DNA from: Methylobacter sp.
GTDB taxonomy: Bacteria > Pseudomonadota > Gammaproteobacteria > Methylococcales > Methylomonadaceae
Reading direction: 5' to 3'
NCBI GenBank assembly: GCA_030655535.1
Contig: JAURVK010000010.1
Coordinates: forward strand, 1-61,907
Length of the DNA: 61,907 nucleotides
Part shown: piece after piece, positions 46,987-59,627 of the stretch
Numbering within the stretch: position 1 is the first letter of the stretch
Layout: every line of letters starts with the position of its first letter
Made by a program: the position numbers and the translations under genes
Notes under the pieces: model-generated
Told to the model about the DNA's origin: nothing
Databases searched by the model: none
What the model saw: the letters and a program-made list of their open reading frames with translations, nothing else

Positions 46987-47850
46987 ATGGCTGTTGGTAA
47001 AGAAATACGCACCAAGATCGGGAGTATAAAAAATACTCAGAAGATCACCCGGGCAATGGAGATGGTTGCCGCGAGTAAAATGCGTAAAACAAAAGACAGA
47101 ATGTTGGCAACACGCCCATACTCAAAAAAAATTGGCCAGATTATCAAACATCTGGCTCAAGCAAATCCTGAGTATAAACACTCTTTTCTTGTTGAACGCC
47201 AAGTTAAGCGGGTTGGAATCATTGTCATTAGCTCTGACAGGGGCTTATGCGGCGGACTGAATTCGAATTTATTCAGAAAAACGCTGAACCAAGTCATACA
47301 ATGGGACAAAGAAAATATCGAAATAGACATTTGTACGATAGGTACCAAGGCTTTCGGTTTTTTTGGCAATCTGAAAGCAAATCTGGTCGGTCAGGTTTCT
47401 AAATTGGGTGACACTCCGCACCAGCATGATATTGTCGGTATTATTAAAATCATGTTAGATGCGTATGAGCAAGGCAGAATCGATGAGTTGCATGTGATTA
47501 GCAATGAATTCGTTAATACCATGACTCAGAAGCCTACTATTGAAAAATTATTACCTGTCGTAGCCGGTGAGCTTGAAGATGATCTGAAAGGTCATTGGGA
47601 TTATATTTATGAACCTGATGCCAAGGAAGTTCTGGATCATCTGCTAACCCGATATATCGAATCCATCGTTTACCAGGGATTGGTTGAAAATAATGCCTGC
47701 GAACAGGCGGCCAGAATGGTGGCGATGAAGAGTGCTTCCGATAATGCCGGAAATATTATCAGCGAGTTACAACTGGTCTATAACAAAGCCAGACAAGCCG
47801 CTATCACTCAGGAAATTTCAGAAATTGTTGCCGGTGCCGCAGCTGTTTAA
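46987..47850 (+). CDS. atpG: F0F1 ATP synthase subunit gamma
   Basis: [29 protein letters not shown]. Confidence 0.99.
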   Translation: MAVGKEIRTKIGSIKNTQKITRAMEMVAASKMRKTKDRMLATRPYSKKIGQIIKHLAQANPEYKHSFLVERQVKRVGIIVISSDRGLCGGLNSNLFRKTLNQVIQWDKENIEIDICTIGTKAFGFFGNLKANLVGQVSKLGDTPHQHDIVGIIKIMLDAYEQGRIDELHVISNEFVNTMTQKPTIEKLLPVVAGELEDDLKGHWDYIYEPDAKEVLDHLLTRYIESIVYQGLVENNACEQAARMVAMKSASDNAGNIISELQLVYNKARQAAITQEISEIVAGAAAV

Positions 47851-47860
47851 GCCCAAGTAA

Positions 47861-49267
<1,407 letters not shown>

Positions 49268-49285
49268 AACTTGTAGGCAATAATT

Positions 49286-49708
49286 ATGACCATGACCGTA
49301 CATGTAGACATCGTTAGTGCAGAAAAGGAAATATTTTCCGGATTGGCGGAAATGGTATTTGCTCCTGCTGAACTTGGCGAAGTGGGCATTTCGCCTCGGC
49401 ATGCGCCATTAATATCAAGACTTAAGGCCGGCGAAGTTCGGGTAAAAGTCAGCGACAAGGAAATTTATCCGTTCTATGTGTCAGGAGGTATGCTGGAGAT
49501 ACAGCCGCATTTGATTACCATCTTGGCGGATACGGCGATAAGAGCGAAAGATATTGATGAGGCGGCCGCAATAGAAGCCAAAATCAGGGCTGAAGAAGCA
49601 TTGGCAGACAAATCGGGGCGAATTGATTTTGTGACGGCTCAGGCACAATTGCATCAAGCCGTGATGCAATTAAGAACTTTGGATAGACTTAGAAAGCGCG
49701 GCGGGTAA
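49286..49708 (+). CDS. atpC: F0F1 ATP synthase subunit epsilon
   Basis: HVDIVSAEKEIFSGLAEMVFAPAELGEVGISPRHAPLI. Confidence 0.98.
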   Translation: MTMTVHVDIVSAEKEIFSGLAEMVFAPAELGEVGISPRHAPLISRLKAGEVRVKVSDKEIYPFYVSGGMLEIQPHLITILADTAIRAKDIDEAAAIEAKIRAEEALADKSGRIDFVTAQAQLHQAVMQLRTLDRLRKRGG

Positions 49709-49742
49709 TTGAGATATTACACACCGCATTTTACCCTTTTTG

Positions 49743-49783
49743 AAAAAGCCCGGTAACGTATTCATACGCTGTCGGGCTTTTTT
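49743..49783 (+). terminator. Rho-independent terminator after atpC
   Basis: AAAAAGCCCG...CGGGCTTTTTT hairpin and T-run. Confidence 0.85.
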
Positions 49784-49802
49784 GGTTTAAACGGAATATC
49801 AA

Positions 49803-51173
49803 ATGAAAATAACGACTATTATTCTGGCTGCGGGTAAAGGAACCCGTATGCGCTCGGAATTACCCAAAATTTTGCATCAAATTGCCAATAGACCCTTGTT
49901 ACAGCATGTATACGACACAGCTAAACACCTGGAAAATAATACCATCAGGATTGTTGTCGGCCACGGTGCAGAGTTGGTTACTGAAGCCTTAAAGGATTTG
50001 GATGCCGATTGGGTAGAACAAACGCAGCAGTTAGGCACAGGTCACGCGGTGCAACAGGTAAGCGATCAAATTGCCGATTCCGATAATGTGTTGATACTGT
50101 ATGGCGATGTGCCTTTGTTGAAATTGGCAACCGTTAGGTTACTGATAAACAATGTCAACGACCGGTCTCTGGCTTTACTCACCGTAAATCTTGCTAATCC
50201 GGCCGGTTACGGCAGAATAGTCAGAAATGCGGCAGGACAGGTTGTAAAAATTGTCGAAGAAAAAGATGCGACAGAGGCTGAAAAACAGATTAATGAAGTC
50301 AATACCGGCATCATGGCGGTGCAGGGCAAGCAATTAAAAAAATGGCTGAGCCAGTTAAATAACAGTAACGTCCAGGGCGAATACTATTTGACCGACGTGA
50401 TTGAAATGGCGGTTGCCGATCACATCGCTATCGTTACCAGCCAGCCGGAAATCGAAGATGAAGTGCTGGGGGTTAATAACCGTATACAGCTCAGTCACCT
50501 GGAGCGCGTGTATCAGCAAGAGCAAGCCAGAAGCTTGATGGAGCAGGGCGTCACCCTGAAAGACCCGATGCGCTTCGATCAACGAGGTACAATAGCAAGC
50601 TTGGGGCAGGACATAATAATCGATATTAATGTGATTTTAGAAGGGAAAAACAGCATCGGCAGCCATGTCAAAATAGGTGCCAACACCCAGATAAAAAATT
50701 CCATTATCGGTAATCATGTAGAAATTTTGGCAAACTGCGTTATTGAAGATGCGGTCGTTGGGCAAGGCAGTAAAATAGGCCCATACGCCAGATTAAGGCC
50801 TGAAAGCGTGTTGGCAGAAAATGTCCATATCGGAAATTTTGTAGAAATCAAGAAAACATCGGTTGCCGCAGGCAGTAAAATAAATCACTTAAGTTATATT
50901 GGCGATACCACGGTGGGCGCACAAGTCAATATTGGCGCAGGAACCATTACCTGTAATTATGATGGCGTTAATAAGTTCAGAACCATTATCGAAGACGGCG
51001 CTTTTATAGGCTCAAATAGCCAGTTGGTCGCCCCGGTTATTATAGGCAAAAATGCCACAATAGGTGCAGGATCAACCATCACCAAAGACAGTCCTGAGAA
51101 TCAGTTGACCTTAAGCCGAGCCAAACAGATTTCTATTACAGGATGGCAACGACCCGTTAAGGAGGAGAAATAA
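49803..51173 (+). CDS. glmU: Bifunctional GlcNAc-1-P uridyltransferase / GlcN-1-P acetyltransferase
   Basis: IILAAGKGTRMRSELPKILHQIANRPLLQHV; hexapeptide repeats. Confidence 0.99.
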   Translation: MKITTIILAAGKGTRMRSELPKILHQIANRPLLQHVYDTAKHLENNTIRIVVGHGAELVTEALKDLDADWVEQTQQLGTGHAVQQVSDQIADSDNVLILYGDVPLLKLATVRLLINNVNDRSLALLTVNLANPAGYGRIVRNAAGQVVKIVEEKDATEAEKQINEVNTGIMAVQGKQLKKWLSQLNNSNVQGEYYLTDVIEMAVADHIAIVTSQPEIEDEVLGVNNRIQLSHLERVYQQEQARSLMEQGVTLKDPMRFDQRGTIASLGQDIIIDINVILEGKNSIGSHVKIGANTQIKNSIIGNHVEILANCVIEDAVVGQGSKIGPYARLRPESVLAENVHIGNFVEIKKTSVAAGSKINHLSYIGDTTVGAQVNIGAGTITCNYDGVNKFRTIIEDGAFIGSNSQLVAPVIIGKNATIGAGSTITKDSPENQLTLSRAKQISITGWQRPVKEEK

Positions 51174-51174
51174 T

Positions 51175-53004
51175 ATGTGTGGAATTGTAGGTGGTATAGC
51201 GCAACGAAATGTAGTCCCTATTTTACTGGAGGGTTTGAGACGGCTGGAATATCGCGGTTATGATTCGGCAGGACTCGCGGTCATCAACAATCAGCAAATC
51301 TATCGGAAACGAGAGCTGGGCAAGGTAAAAGGCCTTGAATTGTTGCTGGAGGCCGATCCCGTTTCAGGCAATATTGGTATAGCGCATACCCGTTGGGCTA
51401 CCCACGGAAAACCCAGTACGGCTAATGCGCATCCGCATATTTGCCGGAATAAAGTGGCTGTCGTCCATAACGGCATTATTGAAAATCATGAGCATTTAAG
51501 AGAAGTCCAGCAGCAAAACGGTTACGTTTTCACCTCGGAAACGGATACCGAAGTTATCGCGCATGAAATTAATCACGCCATGGAATCAACAGACGGATTG
51601 CTGAACGCCGTTAAAAAGGCCATTAAAGAACTGGAAGGCGCCTATGCTCTGGGGATAATGAGTGTTGATGAACCCGATACTTTGATAGCCTGCAGAAAAG
51701 GCAGTCCGCTAGTGATAGGCGTCGGCTTTGGCGAATATTTTATTGCCTCTGATGTTGCTGCTTTATTGCCGGTTACGCAACGTTTTATCTTTCTCGAAGA
51801 AGGCGACATTGCCAAGCTAAGTATCAATGAACTGCTGATCTATGATGCGCAAGACCAACTGGTCAAACGTCCGATCAAACAAAGCCAATTGACCGCAGAC
51901 TCGGTTGATAAAGGTGAATACCGCCATTACATGCTCAAAGAAATCTATGAGCAGCCGTTTGCTATCTCACAAACCCTGGAAGGTCGATTCGTCAACAATC
52001 GTCTGCAGGAAAACGCATTCGGACATAACGCCGCTGAAGTGTTCGATAACATAAAAGCCATCCAGATTTTAGCCTGCGGCACCAGTTACCATGCCGGTTT
52101 GGTGGCGCGCTACTGGTTTGAAACATTAGCCCATATCCCCTGTAGCATCGAAGTAGCCAGTGAATTTCGCTACAGAAATCCGGTATTGGCACCGGATACC
52201 CTGATAGTCACGATCTCGCAATCCGGCGAAACCGCAGACACCCTGGCGGCATTGCTGGAGGCCAAAAAGCTGGGCGCAAGATATTCATTGGCCATCTGCA
52301 ACGTGCCGGAAAGCTCATTGGTCAGGGAATCCGATCTGGTGTTAATGACCCGCGCCGGCCCTGAAATCGGCGTTGCCTCAACCAAGGCGTTTACTACGCA
52401 ATTGGCAACATTAATGTTGTTAGTCATTGCCGTGGGCAGACGTTTTCATCTGACCGAAATAGCCGAGCAAAAAATTACCTCGGAATTATTCGGCCTGCCC
52501 GGAAAAATTGAACAAGTGTTAAAGCTGGATGATGAAATTAGGGTTCTGGCCGAGCAATTTGCCGAAAAACAGCATGCCTTGTTTCTAGGTAGGGGAACCC
52601 ATTACCCGATAGCCATGGAAGGCGCGTTAAAATTAAAGGAAATCTCCTATATCCATGCCGAGGCCTACCCGGCTGGCGAGTTAAAGCACGGCCCTTTGGC
52701 CTTAATCGATGCCGACATGCCGGTGGTGACCGTAGCGCCAAACAACAGCCTGCTGGAAAAACTGAAATCGAATATTCAGGAAGTCAGCGCCAGAGGCGGG
52801 CAATTGATTGTTTTTATGGATGAGACCTTAGCCACAGTCAATGATGAAAATATACAGATTGTGAAAGTACCCCAAGTCGAGGATGAAATTTCACCGATCG
52901 TGTACACCATTCCTTTACAGTTGTTGGCTTATCATGTCGCCGTTTTGAAGGGTACGGATGTCGATCAACCCAGGAATCTGGCGAAGTCGGTTACAGTGGA
53001 ATAG
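51175..53004 (+). CDS. glmS: Glutamine-fructose-6-phosphate aminotransferase
   Basis: MCGIVGGIAQRNVVPILLEGLRRLEYRGYDSAGLAV; SIS domains. Confidence 0.99.
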   Translation: MCGIVGGIAQRNVVPILLEGLRRLEYRGYDSAGLAVINNQQIYRKRELGKVKGLELLLEADPVSGNIGIAHTRWATHGKPSTANAHPHICRNKVAVVHNGIIENHEHLREVQQQNGYVFTSETDTEVIAHEINHAMESTDGLLNAVKKAIKELEGAYALGIMSVDEPDTLIACRKGSPLVIGVGFGEYFIASDVAALLPVTQRFIFLEEGDIAKLSINELLIYDAQDQLVKRPIKQSQLTADSVDKGEYRHYMLKEIYEQPFAISQTLEGRFVNNRLQENAFGHNAAEVFDNIKAIQILACGTSYHAGLVARYWFETLAHIPCSIEVASEFRYRNPVLAPDTLIVTISQSGETADTLAALLEAKKLGARYSLAICNVPESSLVRESDLVLMTRAGPEIGVASTKAFTTQLATLMLLVIAVGRRFHLTEIAEQKITSELFGLPGKIEQVLKLDDEIRVLAEQFAEKQHALFLGRGTHYPIAMEGALKLKEISYIHAEAYPAGELKHGPLALIDADMPVVTVAPNNSLLEKLKSNIQEVSARGGQLIVFMDETLATVNDENIQIVKVPQVEDEISPIVYTIPLQLLAYHVAVLKGTDVDQPRNLAKSVTVE

Positions 53005-53007
53005 ATA

Positions 53008-53553
53008 ATGGCAAAATTATCACTGCAAGAGCAACTATTAAAATCCGGCTTAGTCAGCGCCGCTCAAGCCAAAAGCGTTAAATCCGATAAGCGCAAACAA
53101 ACCCAGCAGCAGCGCAAGAATAACGTCGAGGTGGTTGATGAGGCTAAAAATCTGGCTCAAAAAGCCCAGGCTGAAAAAATCGAAAGGGACAGGGAGCTTA
53201 ATCAGTTGCGCCAGCAGCAGGACGAGAAAAAACAGTTGGTCGCTCAAATAAAACAGATTATTGAATTAAACCGGCTGCCCAGGGATGCTGAAGGATCGGC
53301 TTATAATTTTACCGATAATAGCAAGGTCAAGCGGCTGTATGTCTCGGAGACGATGCGCGATCAGATTGCCGAGGGACGGCTGGCCATCGTAAAACTCGGG
53401 ACAAACTATGAAGTGATCCCGGCCGACGCGGCAAGAAAAATACAGCAGCGCGATGCTGCCGGTGTGATCGTTTTTAATGAGCAAAATAAAGCGGCAGATG
53501 TTGTAGATGATGCTTATGCGGAGTACCAGGTTCCCGATGATTTGATCTGGTAA
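53008..53553 (+). CDS. DUF2058 family protein
   Basis: SLQEQLLKSGLVSAAQAKSVKSDKRKQTQQQRKN...YEVIPADAARKIQQRD. Confidence 0.9.
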   Translation: MAKLSLQEQLLKSGLVSAAQAKSVKSDKRKQTQQQRKNNVEVVDEAKNLAQKAQAEKIERDRELNQLRQQQDEKKQLVAQIKQIIELNRLPRDAEGSAYNFTDNSKVKRLYVSETMRDQIAEGRLAIVKLGTNYEVIPADAARKIQQRDAAGVIVFNEQNKAADVVDDAYAEYQVPDDLIW

Positions 53554-53606
53554 TATTAAAAAATAATCAGAACTAATCCTGACAACAAATAACTCCAATC
53601 GGCCAC

Positions 53607-54042
53607 TATGTATAGTATCGAACTATGTAATGATCCCTGTTCTATGCGCTACCTGATATTGTTGGTAGCGCCCTATACATAGTTTCAGTGCCTGACGGAG
53701 CTGCATCAATGCAGTGATAGCGGGATATTTTGTATCGGGGGTATTGGGATCTTGCCGGAGCCTTGTCTTATATGACCAAGTTGACCTCGACGTATTGAAG
53801 TGTGTGGATTTCCACTTCAGAGTACCAGTAAAACTATGTCAAGTTAATAGACTTCCAATTTTTCTGTAGATCAATGAAATAGCGCTTCGCAGCCTGCTAC
53901 CATCTATGCGCTATACATAGTACTCAGTCAACTTTATTCTGACGGTTAAGCAACTGGATGTGGGGGCGACGCAAGCCGCCCCCACAATTACAGGCACCCG
54001 TCATTTCTAAATTGACTAAGTAATAGTTGAGTACTATACATA
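53607..54042. repeat. ~436-bp MITE-like intergenic element with imperfect TIRs TATGTATAGTA..AACTAT
   Basis: Left TATGTATAGTATCGAACTAT vs right (rc) TATGTATAGTACTCAACTAT, 17/20; internal CTATACATAGT copies and a REP-like hairpin GTGGGGGCGACGCAAGCCGCCCCCAC. Confidence 0.6.
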
Positions 54043-54173
54043 AGGGTCGAAACAGGACAGTCAATGTCAGCTTCGATCGAGACCATTTTTTGGCGGCGCC
54101 AGATCAATTCCGGCTGATAATCTCCCCATGCGCGGCTGACCGCAGATGGGGAATTTGAGCGTCTATTTAAAAC

Positions 54174-55067
54174 TCAACCCTGCGTTAACCTGATTTCCGC
54201 TTCACGGTATTTTGCCGCACAATACTCAGCCACTTCTGCGGGCAAATGCGGGCCCGGCGCGGTTTTATCCCAATCCAGCGTTTCCAGGTAATCACGGATA
54301 TATTGCTTGTCGAAGCTGGGCGGACTGATGCCCACCCGATATTGATCGGCAGGCCAGAAGCGCGATGAATCGGGGGTTAGAGCTTCATCGATCAGGTATA
54401 AAACGCCGTCGTCGTCGATCCCGAATTCGAATTTGGTATCGGCAATAATAATGCCCCGTTCTTTGGCGTAGGCGGCGGCTTCCTTGTACAGCTTCAAACT
54501 GGCGTCGCGCACTTTTTCCGCCAAGTCCCGGCCCATCAATTCGACGGTAAGTTCAAAAGAGACGTTTTCGTCATGCTGATCGACTTCGGCTTTTGTAGAC
54601 GGCGTATAAATAGGTTCAGGCAGTTGCTGCGCCTGCTGTAAACCTTCGGGCAGTTTAATGCCGCAGACTGCGCCGGATTTTTGGTAGTCTTTCCAGCCGG
54701 AGCCGATTAAATAACCGCGAACAATCGCTTCAACCGGCAGCGGTTTTAATAACTTGACGACGATAGCGCGGCCTTCAATCTGCGCGCGCTCGGCGGCATC
54801 GGGAACCACCTGTTTCAGCGGAATGTCGGACAGGTGATTGGGCATGACGTGCTTCATTTTTTCAAACCAGAAATTGGACACGCTGGTTAAAACACGGCCT
54901 TTGCCAGGGATAGGGTCAGGCAAAATCACATCGAAAGCAGACAGCCGGTCGGTGGTCACAATCAGCATGTGCCGGTCGTCAATGTCGTAAATATCCCGCA
55001 CTTTGCCGCGTGCTCTGAGCTTTAAAGACGACAGTGTTGATTGGTATAGGGCTTCTGGAGCAGTCAT
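54174..55067 (-). CDS. purC: Phosphoribosylaminoimidazole-succinocarboxamide synthase
   Basis: [48 protein letters not shown]. Confidence 0.98.
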   Translation of the reverse strand: MTAPEALYQSTLSSLKLRARGKVRDIYDIDDRHMLIVTTDRLSAFDVILPDPIPGKGRVLTSVSNFWFEKMKHVMPNHLSDIPLKQVVPDAAERAQIEGRAIVVKLLKPLPVEAIVRGYLIGSGWKDYQKSGAVCGIKLPEGLQQAQQLPEPIYTPSTKAEVDQHDENVSFELTVELMGRDLAEKVRDASLKLYKEAAAYAKERGIIIADTKFEFGIDDDGVLYLIDEALTPDSSRFWPADQYRVGISPPSFDKQYIRDYLETLDWDKTAPGPHLPAEVAEYCAAKYREAEIRLTQG

Positions 55068-55177
55068 AGGTTCTCGCTGGTGTCAAATAAGGTGATTTTA
55101 TCAGTTGTTCGGGGCCGGGTTAACCAACAACCCGATTCATATGCTCTGTGCCTTCAGCGTAACTAGCACATAGTCCC

Positions 55178-56215
55178 TTAACGGAACATATCCTTGTTAA
55201 CCGCTTTATCCATAGCATTTTTTGCGGTAATGATGCCTTTATCGACCAGCTCTTTCATATTCTGATCCAGCGTCTGCATGCCGTCTTTGCGTCCGGTTTG
55301 AATCGCAGAATACATTTGCGCTACCTTGGCCTCGCGAATCAGGTTTCTGATAGCCGCTGTACCCACCATGATTTCATGCGCGGCAACACGCCCGCCGCCG
55401 ATTTTTTTCAGCAAGGTTTGCGAAATAACCGCCTGTAACGATTCGGACAGCATGGCTCGAATCATGTCTTTTTCTGCGGCAGGAAATACGTCGATAATAC
55501 GGTCGATGGTTTTAGCGGCAGAAGTGGTATGCAAAGTGCCGAACACAAGGTGACCGGTTTCTGCCGCTGTCATGGCCAGTCGGATGGTTTCCAGGTCGCG
55601 CATTTCACCGACCAGAATAATATCGGGATCTTCCCGCAGCGCCGAACGCAACGCTTCAGCAAAGCCGTGAGTATCGCGATGGACTTCCCGTTGGTTAATC
55701 AACGATTTTTGGCTCTCATGAACAAACTCGATAGGGTCTTCTACGGTCAGTATGTGCGCGTAATCATTGCGGTTAATATGATTAATCATCGCCGCCAGCG
55801 TCGTTGACTTGCCGGAGCCGGTAGGGCCGGTCACCAGAACCATACCGCGCGGTTTTTGGCATAATTCTTCAAAAAACTTGGGTGCTTTCAAATCTTCCAG
55901 GCTCATAATTACCGAGGGAATCGTCCTGAATACAGCGGCGGCACCGCGCTCCTGATTAAACGCGTTAACACGAAACCGGGCAACACCGGGCAATTCGAAT
56001 GAAAAATCGGTTTCTAAAAACTCCTCATAATCCTTGCGTTGCTTATCGTTCATAATGTCATAAATCAGCGCATGCACTTCCTTATGATCCAATGCAGGAA
56101 TATTGATCCGGCGAATGTCGCCATCAACCCTGATCATAGGCGGGAGCCCCGCCGATAAATGCAAATCCGACGCTTTGTTTTTAGCTGAAAAAGCCAGTAA
56201 TTCGGCAATATCCAT
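55178..56215 (-). CDS. pilT: Type IV pilus twitching motility ATPase PilT
   Basis: ASDLHLSAGLPPMIRVDGDIRRI, GPTGSGKSTTLAAMINHIN, LREDPDIILVGEMRDLETI. Confidence 0.96.
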   Translation of the reverse strand: MDIAELLAFSAKNKASDLHLSAGLPPMIRVDGDIRRINIPALDHKEVHALIYDIMNDKQRKDYEEFLETDFSFELPGVARFRVNAFNQERGAAAVFRTIPSVIMSLEDLKAPKFFEELCQKPRGMVLVTGPTGSGKSTTLAAMINHINRNDYAHILTVEDPIEFVHESQKSLINQREVHRDTHGFAEALRSALREDPDIILVGEMRDLETIRLAMTAAETGHLVFGTLHTTSAAKTIDRIIDVFPAAEKDMIRAMLSESLQAVISQTLLKKIGGGRVAAHEIMVGTAAIRNLIREAKVAQMYSAIQTGRKDGMQTLDQNMKELVDKGIITAKNAMDKAVNKDMFR

Positions 56216-56380
56216 AACATCCTCAGGAACATCAAAATAAAAATATCTTTATACCATAGATCATCTTTTTGTTTTTTTGAAACTGTGTTGGTTGTCGCGG
56301 CTTAAAATAACAAAGCCAGCCTTGAAACTCCGGTGTCAGCAATTTTTGGAGTGCAAAGCTTCCGCTCCTGCTCACGCCCC

Positions 56381-56402
56381 TTGCCTACATCCATGTAGGC
56401 AA
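56381..56402. repeat. Palindrome TTGCCTACATCCATGTAGGCAA
   Basis: 9-bp perfect arms, intergenic between pilT and yggS. Confidence 0.7.
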
Positions 56403-56538
56403 AGCTTGTTTTGGTTGTTTTGCGATTTTGAGCGGTGTGGTGTGGGCAGAAGTTGCCCGGCGAGAAATGAGCGGATTTAAAAAGCCGACTAATGAACAGC
56501 AAATACTATAATAACCGGCGACTAACCGAGGAATATAC

Positions 56539-57222
56539 ATGGTAACTCTAGCGCAAAGATTGAAACAAATACGCTCGCAAATCTGCGATGCAGAATTAGC
56601 CTATAACCGTCAGCCCGGATCGGTGCTGTTATTGGCCGTCAGCAAAACCAAGCCATCCGAAGCGATTGCTTGCGCCTATCAATCAGGGCAACGCCATTTC
56701 GGCGAAAACTATTTGCAGGAAGCATTGAGAAAACAACAGGAACTGGGGGCTTACGCTATTACCTGGCATTTTATCGGCCCGATACAATCCAATAAAACCA
56801 AAGCGTTGGCGACCCATTTTGATTGGGTACACAGCGTCGACAGTTTGAAAATAGCCAGACGCCTTAGCGAGCAGCGCCCGTCTCATTTGCGGCCGTTAAA
56901 TATTTGCCTGCAAGTCAATATCAGCGATGAACCCAGCAAGTCCGGCATCACCCCGGCCGAATTATCGCAACTGTGCGAACTGGTCGCCAAACTGCCGAAC
57001 CTGAAATTACGCGGCGTAATGGCCATTCCGGCGCCGCAACAGGATTTTGAGCAACAACGCCGACCTTATAAAACACTTTATCAGGCCGTTGCAAAATTGG
57101 GGCAACCCGAGCTGGATACCTACTCGTTCGGTATGACCGGCGATTTAACAGCCGCGATAGCCGAAGGCTCGACTATCGTCAGAATCGGCACCGCGTTGTT
57201 TGGCGAGCGCGATTATTCGTAG
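56539..57222 (+). CDS. YggS-family pyridoxal phosphate homeostasis protein
   Basis: LLLAVSKTKPSEAIACAYQSGQRHFGENYLQEAL, WHFIGPIQSNKTK, SFGMTGDLTAAIAEGSTIVRIGTALFGER. Confidence 0.97.
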   Translation: MVTLAQRLKQIRSQICDAELAYNRQPGSVLLLAVSKTKPSEAIACAYQSGQRHFGENYLQEALRKQQELGAYAITWHFIGPIQSNKTKALATHFDWVHSVDSLKIARRLSEQRPSHLRPLNICLQVNISDEPSKSGITPAELSQLCELVAKLPNLKLRGVMAIPAPQQDFEQQRRPYKTLYQAVAKLGQPELDTYSFGMTGDLTAAIAEGSTIVRIGTALFGERDYS

Positions 57223-57253
57223 GAGCGATCATCGCGGCTAAAGCCGCTCCTAC
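57219..57253. repeat. REP-like hairpin GTAGGAGCG...GCGGCTAAAGCCGCTCCTAC
   Basis: Palindromic; sits between the convergent 3' ends of yggS and the FAH-family gene. Confidence 0.75.
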
Positions 57254-57258
57254 AGGCG

Positions 57259-58125
57259 TTAACTAAAATCATCCGGCTCTTCAATAACCGGATTAATCAA
57301 TGTCCCGATGCCCTCAATTTCAATCCGGGCAGTTTGTCCCGGCAACAGATAACCGCGCGGTTTCATTTTTACCCCGACCCCGGCAGGCGTGCCGGTGGCA
57401 ATCACATCGCCCGGCTCCAGCGTCATCGCTTGCGACAAATAGGCGATCATTTCATAGCAGTTGAAAATCATCTGTCCGGTGTTGGCATGTTGCCGCAGTT
57501 CATCGTCAACCCAGGTTTTAAGATTCAGGTTATGCGGGTCGCCGATTTCATCGCCGGTTACCAGCCAAGGCCCTAGCGGGCCGTGAGTATCGAATGATTT
57601 GCCCAGCGTAAAAGTCGGCGAACGAAACTGCCAGTCGCGCACCGACACATCATTGGCAATGGTAAAGCCGGCAATGACTTGGTGGGCCTTATCGACCGGC
57701 ACATGGCGGCAGCGGGCGCCGATCACAAAAGCCAGCTCGCCTTCATAATCCAGCTTATCTGAGACTTTAGGCCGGTGTATCGCGTCGCCAGGCCCGATCA
57801 CACAGGTGCCTTGTTTGGTGAAAAAACTGGGATATTCCGGCTTATCCCGGCCGGTTTCTTCGATATGGTCGGCATAGTTCAGGCTGATGCCTAAATATTT
57901 GCCGGGCCTCGGCACCGGGGCATGCAGCTTGACTTGATCCAGAGCGATACGATCCAAGCCGCTGTCGATTTGCTCTCGCATCGCATCCAAGGCTCTGGCG
58001 CCTGCACCCAGAAATTCAAGCAGGGTTGCCGGTATTTTAGTATTGTTTTTGCTGTCAACGACCATAGCCTCAACGACAGCGCCTACACGAGTTTCGTGAT
58101 TATGAGTAAAGGTTACCAGTTTCAT
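57259..58125 (-). CDS. Fumarylacetoacetate hydrolase family protein
   Basis: YLGISLNYADHIEETG, DYEGELAFVIG, FTIANDVSVRDWQ, GDVIATGTPAGVG. Confidence 0.95.
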   Translation of the reverse strand: MKLVTFTHNHETRVGAVVEAMVVDSKNNTKIPATLLEFLGAGARALDAMREQIDSGLDRIALDQVKLHAPVPRPGKYLGISLNYADHIEETGRDKPEYPSFFTKQGTCVIGPGDAIHRPKVSDKLDYEGELAFVIGARCRHVPVDKAHQVIAGFTIANDVSVRDWQFRSPTFTLGKSFDTHGPLGPWLVTGDEIGDPHNLNLKTWVDDELRQHANTGQMIFNCYEMIAYLSQAMTLEPGDVIATGTPAGVGVKMKPRGYLLPGQTARIEIEGIGTLINPVIEEPDDFS

Positions 58126-58243
58126 CAGTTAAACTTATCCGTACGATTTCAAGTGCCGCTATTATAAACGCAAGCGTAAACTCAAGAGCTTGCGCCCAAA
58201 AAAAGATATAATTAATCATTTTTAATTTAATGAGGAACATAAA

Positions 58244-58915
58244 ATGAATGAAAACTGGATTGCGCCTTCCATCCTGTCGGCTAATTTCGCAAAACTGGGT
58301 GAAGAAGTCGATAACGTTTTAAAAGCGGGCGCCGATGTGGTGCATTTCGACGTGATGGATAACCATTTCGTGCCCAACCTGACTATCGGGCCCCTGGTTT
58401 GCGAAGCGTTGAGAAAACACGGCGTTACCGCACCCATCGATGTACATTTGATGGTTGAGCCGGTTGACCGTCTTATTCCCGACTTTGCCAAAGCCGGCGC
58501 CAGCATCATTACCTTCCATCCCGAAGCCTCCGTGCATATCGATCGCACCCTGCAATTGATTAAAGATTGCGGTTGTAAGGCCGGACTGGTATTTAACCCC
58601 GGCACGCCGCTGCATTATCTGGATTATGTGATGGATAAGCTGGACATGATTTTGTTGATGTCGGTTAACCCCGGCTTTGGCGGCCAGTCTTTCATCCCTT
58701 CGGCGCTGGATAAATTGCGTGAAGTCAGAACCAGAATCGACGACAGCGGTTTGGCTATTCGCCTGGAAATCGACGGCGGCGTTAAAGTCGACAATATCCG
58801 CGATATTAAAGCGGCCGGTGCCGATACTTTCGTGGCCGGTTCTGCTATTTTCAGCCAACCGGATTACAAAAAAGTGATTGACGAAATGCGTGCTGAATTG
58901 GCTAAAGCGGTTTAA
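58244..58915 (+). CDS. rpe: Ribulose-phosphate 3-epimerase
   Basis: [45 protein letters not shown]. Confidence 0.99.
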   Translation: MNENWIAPSILSANFAKLGEEVDNVLKAGADVVHFDVMDNHFVPNLTIGPLVCEALRKHGVTAPIDVHLMVEPVDRLIPDFAKAGASIITFHPEASVHIDRTLQLIKDCGCKAGLVFNPGTPLHYLDYVMDKLDMILLMSVNPGFGGQSFIPSALDKLREVRTRIDDSGLAIRLEIDGGVKVDNIRDIKAAGADTFVAGSAIFSQPDYKKVIDEMRAELAKAV

Positions 58916-59031
58916 AGTCAGGCAATGCGTAGGGCGGTTTCGCGCTAGCAAACCGCCAACCAGCTACGTCTTACGCATTCCGACCGCAATAATGACAGCA
59001 TCATTCGGCGCATTCAATTTGGAGTAAACTA

Positions 59032-59361
59032 ATGACCACGATAACTTTCGATACCCATGATTTTGTTAAAAAGCTCAAAGGTGTTGGTTTTAGTGAAGAA
59101 CAGGCAGAAGTTCTGACCGATTTACAAAAAGCCACGGCATCGAATACGCTAGAACAAGCGCGGCATGATTATGAACTGGATGATTTGGCTACCAAGCGTG
59201 ATTTGAAAGAGCTGGAGCTAAAAATTGAATTGGTTAAATCAGAGTTAAAGCGCGAAATTGCAGAAACTAAAGCTGATTTAATCCGCTGGGTGGTGGGTGT
59301 TGGTTTGTTGCAAATAACGATTATTGCTGGATTGATGTTTAGATTAACCGGCAAGGTTTAG
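59032..59361 (+). CDS. DUF1640/CCDC90-like coiled-coil membrane protein
   Basis: FDTHDFVKKLKGVGFSEEQAEVLTDLQKA...DLATKRDLKELELKIE; C-terminal TM. Confidence 0.85.
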   Translation: MTTITFDTHDFVKKLKGVGFSEEQAEVLTDLQKATASNTLEQARHDYELDDLATKRDLKELELKIELVKSELKREIAETKADLIRWVVGVGLLQITIIAGLMFRLTGKV

Positions 59362-59627
59362 GGTGTGATTAATAGGAGTTAAATAATGATTCAAGACGAT
59401 ATTATTAACGAATTACCATACATTAGCTGAAGCTAAGCTCATATAAATTTACTCCCATTTGAGCTAAAAAACGTATACGTTTGCAATCGCTACAGCCCTT
59501 GACTAGAAAGGGATTTATGATTTTAAGTTATACGATTTCACAGTAAGATGGGAATAGAAAGCGCAATACATTATTTGATTGATAAAATTATTTTGACACG
59601 ATAACGCCACACACCGAATAACAAAAA

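Noticed and set aside
59385-59429. Short ORF MIQDDIINELPYIS* downstream of the DUF1640 gene
   Set aside because: Too short to assign; could be a remnant of an adjacent gene but not supportable.
59430-59627. trp attenuator/leader upstream of trpE
   Set aside because: No short ORF with tandem Trp codons and no clear terminator/antiterminator pair visible.
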